Positions 22,991 through 36,094 of a stretch of DNA of 64,000 nucleotides are shown here, piece by piece (positions within the stretch are counted from its first letter, which is position 1; every line of letters begins with the position of its first letter). Origin of the DNA: Melieria omissa. Its lineage: Eukaryota > Arthropoda > Insecta > Diptera > Ulidiidae. The stretch covers positions 105,487,892 to 105,551,891 of the forward strand of contig OZ020267.1 in the NCBI GenBank assembly GCA_963971225.1, in the 5' to 3' direction. The position numbers and the translations under genes were made by a program. Below the pieces are notes generated by a model. The model was given only the letters and a program-made list of their open reading frames with translations. It was not told the origin of the DNA and did no database searches.

Positions 22991-25395
22991 ACGAAAAAAG
23001 TTCTCATTGTGCTTGTGACAGATTAGAGAAAGGTTGGTTACAAAATTTTCGAAAAATTCACACCTCCCCCCAAAAAAGCAGAACAGCGCTAAAAGTTTCA
23101 TATATCAGTGTCGCCAGTGTAACTGGCACCGCAAACCGCACGCACACGAGGCCACACACACACACACACAAACACACCGACAGACACAGACACACGTGAA
23201 CTAACCCAAAACCGAATTGGCCAACCAAAGAGCGACATGGCGATATCCGCACAAAACGTATAAACTAGAATTTCACACACAAAGAACACAAAAAAAAAGA
23301 AACATGACTAAACTAAAAGGTACTTTGGCAAAAAGTGCAAAATGCGGAAAACCGCACCAAAAACTAAAAACTTGATAACAAATAATGAATGTCGTGCGTT
23401 TGCGTTTTGTTATAAATTGATACTTCAGGTGAGGGTCAGAAACTGTAAATGATACCAACAACAACAACAACTACAACAAAAAACAAAAATTATAGCCAAA
23501 ATAAAAGAACAACAACACCACACAGCAAATGACCAAATACAAACAGACAAGAGTGGAGCAGGTTTTTTTTTGTCCAGTTTGCAGTGCGTTGGGTTTTTTG
23601 GGGCAGCGGGTTAGAAACGGGACAGGGGCCCGCTTGCAATAGTTGGCCAGTACTTTTGCACACAATTTTTGTTAGTTAACAAAGCAGTGTAGCATATGTG
23701 CAAATTACTGCCACTATTTTATGTTGCCAACAACGCTGCACAGTGGCGCTGCAGTTGCAGTTCGAGCGAACGAACGAACGCAATGAGAGCATCGAGCGAA
23801 AAACTTTATTTTTGGGCTGCTGCTATTTTGGCACACAAGCTGACGTTTGTTGTTGTTGCAATATTTTTGTATTTGTTGGATATTTGTCTAGTTTTGTATT
23901 TTTTGTTTTGTTTTTGTTTTGTTTGAACCACAGACACAGGGTGGCCAGCACATTATCCACTGCAGTGGGCAAGCAGCTGATTGGGTTGGGTGCTGAACGC
24001 TGCTGCTGCTGGATGCTTAAGGCAAACGTTTGCAAGGCGATGAAGAGCAGAAAAGTCTGAGTAGCGCCCGAGGGCCAAAGGAATGCGGCCAGCTGTATGC
24101 GGGGAGAGAGATGGAGTGAGGAGGAGCCGGACTGTGCGCCATATGCCTGGCCCCCATATGTTACTGGCTATCATTGGTATTTGGTGTTTTGTTGTTTTTG
24201 CTCCTGTTGCTGTAGTTGTTATGATTGTTTTTCTGGTAATTTGTTGTTGCAGTACTTTGGAGCCTGAACGCGCGTTTTGCTGTTGTTTTGACCATTTGTT
24301 TGTTTGCTTACTTGCTGGCTGACTGGCCGGTTGTGTGGATGACTCGCATAGCACACATAGCTAAAGGTAGTTGTATGTATGTGTGTGTATGTGTGTGTGT
24401 GCCATGTAAGGGGCAAACTTTTGCAATCAACGTTTGTTTAGTATTTTAACGGGTTTTTATTTTGGCATTATCATTGGCCATTGCAGCGCCAACTCATTGG
24501 CCGCCTCAAGGAAACTCGCATCTATTTTTGTATGTATGTGTGTGTGTATGTGTGTGTGTGAAAACGTGTTCAGCTGCCATGGCGCACCGGTCGCTATGAG
24601 CTAACGGAAATGTGGTCACAAGCCGCATTTATCTCTGCTGCTACCATTTTACAATTTTCGCTATTTTTAGAACCTCGCTTACAAATGTCCACTTGATTTT
24701 TTTAATTTATTTTTTTTCGGTTTTTTTTTTCAATTCTTTGCTCCCTTTTGGCGCATTTGGCTGTTGTTTGTTGTTGTTGTGCAATTTTTATTGAATGTTG
24801 GCATTCTTTTTATGGTTGTGGGCCATAAATTGCAGTGCAGTTTGTTGGAATTTTTTTTGTTTCAATTTTATTTTTGGTTGTTTGTTGATTTTGTTTTTGC
24901 TTTTGACCTCTTATTTTTATTGCTCTTTGTGCATTTGGCTTTTAAGTGGATTTTTAATTAGTTGTAGATTACTAATTCGGTAATACATGGTTGGCTAAAG
25001 CTGCACATTGAACAAACAGCAACAACAACAAATGTGTTGTTTTGGCTTTTGTATTGAAAGCGAAAACATTTTGGCGCAAATTAATGGTGCCGCTAAAAGT
25101 TGCCAAATTAAATGCCGTAAATAAGTGAAGGTTGCTTATGTGGCGACAAAAATTGGCACTATTGATGGGTTTTTTTTATATTTGGTAATGGCCTAAAAGT
25201 ATGCTACAAATAAAGTATTTTTCTGAAATAGGGGTTAAACATATTCAATCGAATTTAGTTGAATTTTCATTCTGGGGAACAATTATTAAAAAAATTCAAT
25301 GAATTTGATTGGTAAAGTATTAATGGTAAAAATAAATTCATAATTTTTTTAATTGATGGATTTAGTACGCAGTAACTCGTATTGTACAAGAGTTG

Positions 25396-26400
25396 TTGGG
25401 TTGGGCTGTATGGTATTTGAAAGATATATAGAAGATTATACTAAAAGAAACTTCTCGGACAGTTTAGTGATTGTCTCATTCTGTTTTGTTCGAGAACTCG
25501 TTAAAGATGGACATTAGCAAAATGAAAATGTGTCATATTTTACAGTTTTCCTTCGATTACGGCAAAAAGATTAACCATGTAGCTGAAAATTTGAATAGTT
25601 TTTATGATCCTGGCACAATTTTGGTTTCGTCAATGCTGTTTTGTTAAGTTTGATGTCAAAAATACGCCACGTTTTGTTAAGTCAATTGTGGGAAATGTGC
25701 ATCAAATCATGGAAATAGCTGAGTCCGATTGTTATTAAAACACTATTTTGACTGTACAGAAGATTCAAATTGCACAAAATCTGAATTGGAACTTGCATAG
25801 GGCTGGATACAAAACGAAGCTCAATGTAAAATATCAATTTATAGGTTTTTCTTAAAACTAATACACTTAAAACGTAGCTGGAGTCTTCAGCTTTCATAAA
25901 TAGGGCCAATCCCAGCTACTAGTTCCATCTCTGCCTTCCCTCCTGGACGTATTCCTACCTTTCTTCCCACCTAGGACCTCACCACGGTAAACTTGCTAAA
26001 TTATCAAAAAGTCTCATGAATCAAGTTTACAACTGCGAATTGCGGTTGATTAGCAACAAAATGGACTAATTTTCTGAAGCAGATGGTAACTGACAATGAA
26101 AAGTGCATCATTAGCGACAACGCCAAATGAAAATAATTGTAGTCGAATGGCAGTGAACACGTGCAAACGGTGATCAAGCCAGGATTGACGGCCAGTAGGG
26201 TTTTGCTGTATGTTTGGTGGCATTGGCAGGGAATCATCTACTATGACCGGCACTTCTAAGATGAAATTCCTAATTTGAATCTGCACTGTCAGTAATTTTA
26301 CTATCTGATGGAAGAAATTGCCCGAAATCTTTGCCTTTGGCCAATACGAGAGGCTAAACACCAATAAATGATAAAAGAGTGCAGATACAATCTTGTTTAA
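25396..26400 (+). mobile_element. second decayed mariner copy
   Basis: It starts with TTGGGTTGGGCTGTATGGTA, resembling the 5' terminal repeat of irritans/mellifera-type mariners. The forward strand then gives MDISKMK (25510), VHQIMEIAESD (about 25700) and KIQIAQNLNWNLHRAGYKTK (about 25760-25815). FLKQMVTDNEKCIISDNAK lies near 26060-26125 and VIKPGLTASRVLLYVWWHWQ with GIIYYD near 26168-26245. LHCQ and an ANR-like stretch end near 26340. A foreign or diverged patch lies at about 25905-26000. It has stops throughout and loses the C-terminal third. Spacing and sequence parallel the copy at 12590. Confidence 0.8.
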
Positions 26401-27879
26401 AACAAACACCATCTAATGCATTGTTTTAAGTAAAGTTAATACTTGGAAATAAATTGAACAAACTGTATTTTAATACAGCAATTTATAGAAAACTTTTACT
26501 AAAAAGTGAACACAGGTTTACGTTGAAATGTGCTGGAAATTGAAAGTTTCAAACTAATAAAATTTGAGAATTTCTAGTTTGCTCACTCAAAGCACTTAAA
26601 GTGCTTATTTCGTTTGATATTAAAAACGCTTTCGTGCGAAATATTTTCCAGCTAAGCACCTAAATATATAATGAAAAGATTTCAACGAATTTGAAAAGCG
26701 CACCAAACGAGTTACGAACAGTCCTGGCTTCAATTCATGGAAAATGCAAGCATTGCCCATGAGGTTTTTTTTTAACTAGTTTCTGCTCATTTTTGTATTT
26801 TCTATTTTTTATTAAATATTTTATAAATATTATTAAATAAGAATCATGAAATGTGTTAGTGCACATGCACAGCTAATTGATTTGCACTCAGCATGTGTTG
26901 TTGGTTTTAATTATTTCTGAGCACAAAAAATTCATTCTTCACTTAGTTAGTCATTCATGTATAAAAACACACAAAAACACGCATAATAAAATATATTTAT
27001 AGAAATGTCTGTCTGCCCCTATAAGGTTGAACTTCACTATGGACAACATTGAACTTCGAACTTTGGGGTCGTTCCAAGTTTGTTCTCCATCCTGACTAAA
27101 AATACAAAAATTCCCCATGCAAAAACAACACAAAGTGTCACTTCTTTCAGTCGAGTGGTTTTTGTTGAAGTTCATGCATTTTTATTAAAAGCAATAGTCA
27201 AACACTTAAAGTCTCGCATTGCCTAATGTGACATCGAGTTATGGCTGCCAGTTGTTTGATGCCGTTTGGCTGTCAGGTTGGCTGTGGTGGTAAGAAGAAA
27301 ATTTTCTCGCCAGACACCAAAATAAACACTTCACAAGACATAATAACAATGTTGTGCGTTGTAGTTGTTGTATATGCCAGACTGTGTCTGTGTTTGTGCT
27401 TAAGTATGTGCGGGTGCAGACACATTAGCATTGATTTTCAGTCAGTGCGATTCATATGCTACACATGGAAGAATTCGAATATGTTGTTGTTGGATTAGAG
27501 CCATCAATTAAATTGTTTAACTGGTCTTAGCAGCCGAAATTGTCTGCCGTTCAGACATAGACAGAATAAATAAATAAATAAATTTTAACAATGCAGGTGA
27601 ATATCAGTTACGATTGGTTTGTTGTTGTTGTTTTCATATTTGAATTTAGCAGGAACGCAGCTTGGCAGTTTTAATATGTTTTTTATACAATTTTCGGGCT
27701 GAAGTTGAAATATTTCTTAACACTTTCGACGCTAAAGATTTTTATTGGGAGAAGTAAGTAATTTATGGATTCAGTTTTTGTGTGGTTACATCAACAACAT
27801 TCCATACTAAAATAATTTTTTTAATTTATGGTAACCCTGTTTTTTTTAATGTTGTCCATATTGTTTTAGCTGTAATAAT

Positions 27880-28600
27880 TACTTAAACCTAATTTTTTAT
27901 GCATAACTAAAACTTGAATATTTCTTAAAATTTATAAATTAAAAAAAAAAAATTTATATAAAAAAGTTATGATAATTGTAAAAAATTAAAAAAAAATAAA
28001 GAAAAATTGTACCAAAAAATTATTATAAAATCAAAAAAGTTTTTTGGCATATCTAAAAATTTAATATTTCTTTAAAATATAAAAAAATTTATATAAAAGT
28101 TATAAAAATTGTAAAATTTAAAAATAATTTATTTATGCATAACTAAAACTTGAATATTTCTTCAAAATATAAAAAAAGTATATAGAAAAGTTATAAAAAT
28201 TAAAAAAAAAATTAAAAAAAATATAGGAAAAATTATAAAAATTATTATAAAAATCAAAAATATTTTTTTTTATGCATATCTAAAAATTTAATATTTCTTT
28301 AAAATATAAAAAAACAAATGTATCTAAAAGTTACAAAAATTGTAAAAAATTACAAAGAATTTATTTATGCATAACTAAAAATTGAATATTTCGTAAAAAT
28401 ATTAAAAAAAAGTATATAAAAATTGAAAAAAATTAAAAAAAAATTATTTTTGCATAACTAAAAATTAAATATTTCTTAAATATATAAAAAAAAAAATTAT
28501 AAAAAAAGTTATAAATAAAGTATATAAGTATTATAAGTAAATTGTAAAAAATTAAAAAAAAAATTAATTAAAAAATATATCTGAATTTAAATAAAACAGC
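27880..28600. repeat. degenerate AT-rich tandem array with TGCATAACTAAAA core
   Basis: TTTATGCATAACTAAAA.TT with AATATTTCTTAAAATAT recurs near 27898, 28048, 28132, 28272, 28366 and 28450, separated by A/T-only spacers. As in the 4075-5040 array, a short core is better kept than its spacers. Confidence 0.65.
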
Positions 28601-28699
28601 CAAATTTAAAATGTGAAGACAACAATAAAAAAGTGTATTCTTATATTTTTAAAACTTAAATATTCATTTAACTAAGTAAGTAAAAGTTCACTTGATTAA

Positions 28700-29235
28700 T
28701 TTTGTATTATTTCTAAAACGTCAAGCTTTCTAAGAATTAGCAAACAAATATCTTCTTGAAACCAAAAAGGCTGCAGAGGTTCCCAAATTAGCATATTGCC
28801 ACATGGCAACGAATTAGCGAAAGGGTTAACTTAGATCTAGAAGATCTCGAATCTTATTTAGATCCAGTAGAACTACTAAAGCTGTCTTTGAAGTTATGTT
28901 CATTTAAAAAGTATTTTTATAGTATTTCTCTCATTTTTTTCTGCTTCCTCTTTTTGTACTATAACATTAGAAAAACAAGTTTGCTAAACATTTTTAAATT
29001 TAAACATTAATTTTGTATTTTTTCTAAAACTTCAAACTACTACAAGGATTAACAAAACAATTTCTTCATCAAACCATAGAGGCTTCAGAGGTCCACAAGA
29101 TAGCAAGTTGTCACAGGGCAATAAAATAGCGAAAGGGTTAAATTGGATCAAGTAGATGTTAAATCTTATTTGGATCCATTAGAATTACTAAAGCTGTTTT
29201 TGAGGTGATGTTCATTTAAAAAGTATTTTGCTTTC
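28700..29235. repeat. diverged direct duplication, about 315-bp spacing
   Basis: Block 28715-28920 and block 29027-29235 share, in order, AAACCA.A.AGGCT.CAGAGG, TAGCGAAAGGGTTAA, AATCTTATTT.GATCCA and TACTAAAGCTGT, ending in TTCATTTAAAAAGTATTTT. Neither has a conserved frame. Confidence 0.75.
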
Positions 29236-31159
29236 AAGCAAAGCTTAAAAGTCAACAGAGAGCATGTTTAGGCTCAAGAAAGTAGCATAGTTTGGAGCCT
29301 GAATGCAATGAGAAGTAAGAAAGAGTTTGAGTATGCAATTTTTATGAGGGTCCTGCAGTGTCAGAAAGCAAGGATGGCTCAAAAAAAATTCGACTCCTCA
29401 TTTGTCTTGATCTGTATTACTTTAGGAATGAAATTACTGAATGGATGGTCTGAAAAGTTTCCAATCTAAACATGAAGCTGGCAGAAGGTACCACAACAAA
29501 ACGTGTAGAATCTCTATTTGCCTGTTTTGTAAAGTACTCGTCAACATTTCAGGCCCTTTGAATGCACAGTTGCTGCCTGAGTCAGTGGATGTTAGGGTTT
29601 TTGTAAAAACAAATTAAGTCTTTAAATTTGTATTTTTGAAAGCCCATTCGTCTTTACGAATTAAATACATTTTTAACGAGTTTTCGTTTTCTTTGAAACT
29701 AAACTTTCATTCCCGTTTTCCAATTGAAATCAATTTTATGATGTAATTTTTCACTTATAAAAATGTTGTTGCTTTTTGGGCAAAAATTAAATCACAATTC
29801 TCAACACATCGCCAAAAACCCAACTCAGCCTTCAGATTCGCATAAACTCGCACAAAGTGCAAAAGTTTCGGTGTCACTAACTTTTTGATATGCCAAAAGC
29901 AAAAACAACAATAAAAACAGCAGACATATCAACACCTAACGCAATAACAGCATTAGCAGACAACGACAACGATAACAACAGCAACAACAAAAGCAGCGCC
30001 AATAAAGAATTTTGTATGAAAGCAGGTCATGCATTTTGCATGAAGCAACCGAAATGAAGACAGCAAAAGCAAAACAAAAGCGACACATCGCACATGTGCG
30101 ATAAGGAGCTGCTTATGCTGCATAAGTGTTGAAGGCACATGCTATGTGTGAGTGTGTGTGTGAAAGTGTGAGTGGCATTGCCGGCAGGCGCGCCTCAAGA
30201 CCACACTCAGCGCTTCCATATCGCATTGTCAGCCCTAAAAGTATGCAAAGGTATTTAAATTTCATGTACACCGAAAATACTCGACGTGTGCTCAGAAAAA
30301 AGGAACACGTTGTGCCAAAGCGGGCACAGAGGCACAAACGGGCCGAGCTGCAAAGTCAAAGCCGAGTACACAACACTTGCAGACGAAACGAAACGCCGGC
30401 AGGGTGCAACGCCAACTAACCTGCTTAGGCTAAATGGCTCTAGGCGCACTTTTTGACGCAAACACAGCAGCATTTGAGGGCAACGAGCGGAGGAGTTTGG
30501 GCGACTACGAAGCAGGATAAGCTAATGTAAGCTTGGCAAGCAGCTGACGACCGAACGAGTGCGGCAGCCACAGCAAAAACGACCGAGGTAAGACTGCCGA
30601 GCGCAAAGGGTGCGGCGAAGGCGTTGAAAGTGGAAATGCCGAGACTGCTTGCTGCAATGCCATAAGGAACGAGACAGGCAGCAGTTGGGCGCTGCGGCAA
30701 CGGAAGGAGTTAAAATACTTAAGTCACTTAGTGCTTGTTACTTGCTTTTGCTTTAGATTTTGATTTTACTCCCCACTGGGTGGCTTGTTTGAATTTGCTG
30801 ACTGCCTCTGGTTGGGTCGGGTCGAGTCGGGCCTGGCATTGAATTTGTTGCGTTGCTGCATTGCTGAAGCATTACTTGGAGTTTGCTGACGCTTCTTCTA
30901 TCTGTGAATTGCTTTCTATTTTTCATTTATTTGTATGCAAAACGTTTTTATCGCATTTGACTCGTTAAGCGTTTTTATGTTGCTTTTTGTTGTTGTTGTT
31001 GTTATTTTTGGTATGAATGGGCGTTCCTTAACAAGTTGCTGGTTGGTTGGTTGGTGGGTTTGAGTATTTGCAAATGTTGCAATGTCATTGTCTTTGTTTC
31101 GCAACCAGATTGTTGTGAAAGAATTCAGCTGTTGCAATATTTAAAGACGTTGAGCAGCC

Positions 31160-32810
31160 GCTGGGATTTATTAGAATAACTGTCAAGACATGAACGTAAT
31201 CTGGCCTGAGTTCTGAGGTTTTCGGTTGAGTTTAAAATGAATTCTTTATAAGGATCTGGTCTGTGTCAAAGTGCAAGACGAATATGTTTTCTTGGTGTCT
31301 AATCTAAGACGAATTTTTAATGCAAATTTAGTCTGGGTTGGAGCTCAAAATAAATATTTCATCTTGCTTTAGTCTTATATCTGGTTTGGAGACGAATTCG
31401 TTATGTGGAGTTAGTCTGGGTTTGGGCTCAAAATTAAGACCTATTTTTCGGGTTTGGGTTCAAGACAAATTATGAGTGTGAGCTTGGTTTGAGTTTAGGT
31501 TCAATATGAAAATATTATGTGAATCTAATCTTGGGTTGAGCTCAAAGTGAAGACTTTTTTGCCCGGTTTGGGCTTAAGATAAAATATGAGTGTGAAGCTG
31601 AGCTCAAGACGAGTACTTCTTGAGCTTGGTTTGAGTTTAGGTTCAAGAAGAAATTATAATGTAAAGCTAGTCTGGGGTTGAGGTCAAAATTAAGACTTCT
31701 TTGCTCGGTTTGGGCTCAAGACAAATTATGAGTGTGAGCTTGGTTTGAGTTTAGATTCAAGATGAAATTTTAATGTGAAGCTAGTCTGGGTTTGGGCTCA
31801 AAATGAAAACTTCTTGGCCCGGTTTGGGTTCAAGACAAATTATGAATGTGAAGCCGAGTTCAAGACGAGTAATTCTTAAGCTTTGTTTCAGTTTAGGTTC
31901 AATATGAAAATAAAATGTGAATCTAGTCTTGAGTTGAGCTCAAAGTGAAGACTTCTTTGTCCGGTTTGGGCTTAAGACAAAATATGAGTGTGAAGCTGAG
32001 CTCAAGAGCTCAAATTATGAGTGTGAAGCCGAGTTCAAGACGAGTTCTTCTTGAGCTTGGTTTAAGTTTATGTTCAAGAAGAAATTATAATATGAAGCTA
32101 GTCTGGGGTTGAGGTAAAAATGAAGACTTCTTTGCCTGGTTTGGGCTCAAGACAAATTATGAGTGTGAGCTTGGTTTGAGTCTAAGTTCAATATGAAAAT
32201 ATAATGTTAATCTAACATTGGGTTGAGCTCAAAGTGAAGACTTATTTGTCGGGTTTGGGCTAAGGACAAAATATGAGTGTGAAGCTGAGCTCAAGACGAG
32301 TACTTCTTGAGCTTGGTTTAGGTCTATGTTCAACATCAAAATAAAATGTGAATACAGTCTTAGGTTGAGCTCAACATAAAGACTTGTTTGTCCGCTTGGT
32401 CAGGATTTGAGCTCAAGACAAATTATGAGTGTTAAGCCAAATTGACAGCGAGTATTGCTTGAGCTTGGTTTGAGTTTAGGTTCAAAATGAAATTATAATT
32501 TGATTTTTAGACGAAAAATTAGGACTGGATTCAGGTTTGAGATGACTTTTTCAATCATATTTTCCATTAAAATAAATACCTAATGTTCAAGACGAATTGT
32601 CCATGTGGAGCTAGTCTGGGTTGGAACTTCAAATCAATGAAATCTTACTCAAGGTTTGCATCAAGATTCTACACAAGTTATCAATGTGGAGCTGGTCTGG
32701 GTTGGAACTTCAAATATTACTATACTTTTGCATCAAGGTTCCAGACAAATTTGCAATATGAAGCCAGAGCTCAGACACAGAACTCAAATTACTTTTTTGT
32801 TCGCCTTTTC
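31160..32810. repeat. complex degenerate tandem repeat (GAGCTCAAGAC family), about 130/260 bp
   Basis: Phrases such as GGTTTGGGCTCAAGACAAA, TATGAGTGTGA(GC/AGC), GAGCTTGGTTTGAGTTTAGG, GTCT.GGGTTGAGCTCAAA and TGAAGACTTCTTTG.CCGG recur about a dozen times. TATGAGTGTGA-type marks fall near 31462, 31588, 31729, 31845, 31985, 32017, 32160 and 32272. Two alternating subunits (GAGCTTGG type and GAAGCTGAG type) give a longer period. Copies differ by substitutions and missing segments, so the array is old. Confidence 0.75.
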
Positions 32811-33099
32811 ATTATGACTTACTCTACTTTTAATACTTTTTGAGCTCATATGGGTCTGGAAAATATGAAAGTAAATATCTTAAATATCTATGAATATTTT
32901 AAAAATACAAATTTTTTGGTACATGGCTTCTCTTTCTGTGTACATTTGTATGCATTAAGCGCATCCAGCAAATTCCATTCACCCACTATCCAGTTTTTTC
33001 TGCCTCACCCAACTGACTGTTCCGCAAACAGTAACTAAATAATAACGAGCTCAACAACAACACAACTGACAGCTTGCAATTGCCATGAAAATACGAAAA

Positions 33100-33260
33100 A
33101 TATTTATTTACAATACACATACATGTATGTATGGATCATTTGTATGGAAGAGTGTGTGTATGTGTGGCCATGACTTCGAAAAAATAAATACAAAAATGTA
33201 AAAATAAAATTTGATAAAACAAACATACATACATACACAGATGCAAACATACTCGCATAT
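33100..33260. repeat. CATA/TGTA microsatellite patches
   Basis: Short (CATA)n and (TGTA)n runs around 33110-33135, 33155-33168 and 33223-33240. Frames across them on both strands are low-complexity shadows. Confidence 0.7.
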
Positions 33261-33730
33261 AAATGCAATATTTGTATGTCGAAAAATTCGACATGTGAAA
33301 AACAATGCAATGGACAATGCAATTTGCAACACACTGAAACAAACAGCACACCGACATCAACAACAACAACAGCAATAACTGACACTGGCAGCTCAACTGC
33401 CGCAAACAGCAATTTTTCGCACATGCCGGCGCACCATCAATGAACCGAGGTGTACATTGTAGTTGTTTTTGTTTTAGTTGTTGGTTGAGTATAAATACCT
33501 ATAAGGCGCAGCTGCGTAGTGAAAGGTTTATATAGAAGTGGTAGACGATAGAGTTGTGAAATTTTTAAACTTTTGATTGAGTTTTTGTAGTTAAGAAGTC
33601 AGAAATCATTGAATAGATTTCAAAATAGTTCAATTCAGTGCAAAAGGTAACGTTCAAAGCTATCAAATGTGCCTTGGAATGTATTAAAATTTATTAGTTG
33701 GCCTGTTGAAAGGTATTTAAAGTCAAATTC

Positions 33731-34260
33731 AAAATAAAATAAAATAAAATAAAACAAAATAAAACAAAATAAAATAAAATAAAATAAAATAAAATAAAAT
33801 AAAATAAAATAAAATAAAATAAAATAAAATAAAACAAAATAAAACAAAATAAAATAAAATAAAGTAAAATAAAATAAAATAAAATAAAATAAAATAAAAT
33901 AAAACAAAATAAAATAAAATAAAATAAAATAAAATAAAATAAAATAAAATAAAATAAAATAAAACAAAATAAAATAAAATAAAATAAAATAAAATAAAAT
34001 AAAATAAAATAAAATAAAATAAAATAAAATAAAATAAAATAAAATAAAATAAAATAAAATAAAATAAAATAAAATAAAATAAAATAAAATAAAATAAAAT
34101 AAAATAAAATAAAATAAAATAAAATAAAATAAAATAAAATAAAATAAAATAAAATAAAATAAAATAAAATAAAATTAAATGAAATGAAATGAAATGAAAT
34201 GAAATGAAATAAAATAAAATAAAATAAAAGGAAATTAAATCAAATCAAATCAAATAAAAT
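33731..34260. repeat. (AAAAT)n pentanucleotide array with variant units
   Basis: About 88 AAAAT units to 34173 with scattered AAAAC variants (33751-33985) and one AAAGT, then short runs of AAATG, AAAAT and AAATC units to about 34260. The distal 200 bp (33966-34170) is pure while the proximal part is interrupted. The minus-strand Phe/Tyr/Leu frame here is an artefact of the repeat. Confidence 0.95.
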
Positions 34261-36094
34261 TAAATTAAATAAAAAAAATTAAATCTAATTAATTAAAAAA
34301 AATTTTAAATTTATAAAAAAGAGGGAAATTTGGAAAAATTCAAAATTTTACATGTAAGCAGCGCTCAAACTGAATCGAGTATCTCGCTACTCCAAATGGA
34401 CGAACAACTCGTTGCATATCAATGAAAATGAGTTGAAGCGGTCTGAACACTGATGCTTGTTGCGTTGTGTACGTGTGTACAAATAAAATATGTAAAATAA
34501 AATGTGGCAAAGGGCGCACGGTTGAGGCTGACCGGGCTACACAATTTCCGCTGCATCCAAATGCAGTGAAATTGAACTGAGTTCAGTTGGGCCACTGATT
34601 TGTTGTGTGTATGTGTGTGTTGCACAGCACAATGCAACAAAACCGATATGTAACCCTCTATATACAGATCCGTGTGTGTGTGTGTGTAAGAATGGCACAG
34701 ACTCAAGTCGACATCGGTCGGCTGTACGCAACATTGCTGGCAGTGCAGCTGACTCACGTGTCGGACTGATTTTTCCGAGCTTGTTTTCTGTTTTGTGCCC
34801 ATCTCCGCATGTCTCACTCGCAGCGTTGTTATATCAAAATATGTTTGTTTATATGTTTATATGTGTGTTGGTGCTACTCCCTGGGGCAGCATGTCAAATG
34901 CATGAGTAACCAATTTAAAAAATCCCCACTTCATCTCATCCCCATTCACTCTCCTGGCTCACTTCAATTTCACAATTTTTTTTCTGCCGCTGCCATTTTG
35001 GCTACATTCAATTGTTGTTTTCTTGTCTTCGTTTTATTTTTAACTCAATTTTATTTTTGTAACTACACAATGTTTTTCACTATGTTTTTTGCAGTATTTT
35101 TGTTATTGTTGTTGCACATTTGTAATCACCGTGTTGCAAATAAAAGATGAGTTTTGCGGCGTTGTCCATTGCAATCTTGGTTGTTGGTTGGTTGGTTAGT
35201 TGGTCGATTGGGTTGGGCTGAGTTGTGTTGATTTGGTTTGGGTTGGCTGGCTCTGTGTTTCGTTTTTGTTTTTGTTGCAGCACTGCAGTACATTTCCGGT
35301 GTCAGCGCTGTGTTGCTCGCCTCCAATTGTCTAGTTGGTTCCTCTATTGTGTCTTTTCGTTTTGTTTGCTTTTTTTGGTTTTTTATTTTTTAGCATTTTA
35401 TGCGCAACATATGTGGCGTTTTGAATTATTCAATTCGATTTCTAGAATCTTGTGTTCATTTCCGGGATTTTTGTATTTTTTGTGGTCCTTTTTGTGTGTC
35501 ATTTTATTTGGCATTTATTTTTGCAATGCTCAACGCTGCAAATTGGTTAACTGCCACAATAATTCAAATATTTCAATTTAAAGCAGTGTGGTTAGTTATT
35601 TAAATACAATTGAATATTTATTATAATATTTTTTGTTATAAATATAAATTATTTTATTTGCATTTTTTCAATGAAAAGTTATGGAAAGGTATTTTTAAGT
35701 ATATAAATAATTAATCATATTATATTTTAAAGAATGTTGTGATCAATGTTAGTGTTTGTGCCAGAGGTTGTGGGTAATAATAGCATTAAATGAAAGCAAA
35801 ATTTCATGCGACTATGAATTTTCAGGTAACAAAAAGCATCAAATAATAGAATCGATTTATTTAACTTGTAAAAAAATGTATGAACGTGACTTGAACGTAT
35901 CATAGATCATAGAAAACCACTTTTAGGGGTTTTCTATGATCTATGATCGTCTACGACAATTGCATCTTAAATCTTAACCCTCAAGTGCACGAATTAATTT
36001 CTTGGTTGTTTGTTTAATTGAATTTTTTTATAAGTTACTAATCTTAGATAATCATAATCTTAGATAACCAACAAGTCGCTCGCGGGGCGACCAC
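34261..36094. other. no supported gene; one perfect hairpin
   Basis: Contains TG microsatellites at 34605-34690 and TTG/GTT-rich DNA at 35160-35280 (TTGGTTGG repeats near 35180). The Phe/Leu/Cys-rich frames are low-complexity. AT-rich sequence fills 35580-35880. Confidence 0.55.
35899..35947. repeat. perfect 20-bp inverted repeat (hairpin)
   Basis: ATCATAGATCATAGAAAACC at 35899-35918 is exactly inverted at 35928-35947, with a 9-base loop. No flanking duplication or element is recognised. The stem is too short for a typical animal pre-miRNA. Confidence 0.85.

Larger units (their letters stand above)
20563..25395. other. no supported gene; microsatellites and AT-rich duplications
   Basis: This may be 5' intron of the beat gene, since exon A needs an upstream partner. 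TG runs occur at 20745-20770, 20868-20890, 24375-24402 and 24535-24562, and a CA run at 23155-23180. TTG-rich tracts lie around 24190-24260. The 22000-22990 part is AT-rich with diverged duplications. Short open frames are not recognisable as proteins. Confidence 0.6.
26401..31159. other. no supported gene; AT-rich repeats and a GC-richer patch
   Basis: 26400-27880 is ordinary sequence with short chance frames. 27880-29235 is described separately. 29240-30100 shows no recognisable protein. 30120-30720 is clearly less AT-rich, with open frames on both strands of about 90-100 codons that match nothing I know; it could hold a 5' exon or regulatory DNA. 30720-31159 has TTG microsatellites. Confidence 0.5.

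Noticed and set aside
26004..26412. Minus-strand frames of 77 and 120 codons similar to those at 12867-13795
   Set aside because: Antisense shadow of the second mariner copy; the similarity comes from the forward-strand transposase.
30126..30700. Open frames on both strands in a GC-richer patch
   Set aside because: Overlapping frames on both strands and no known motif. Could include a 5' exon, but nothing in the sequence decides it.
33635..33967. 110-codon Phe/Tyr/Leu minus-strand frame
   Set aside because: The AAAAT array read on the reverse strand.
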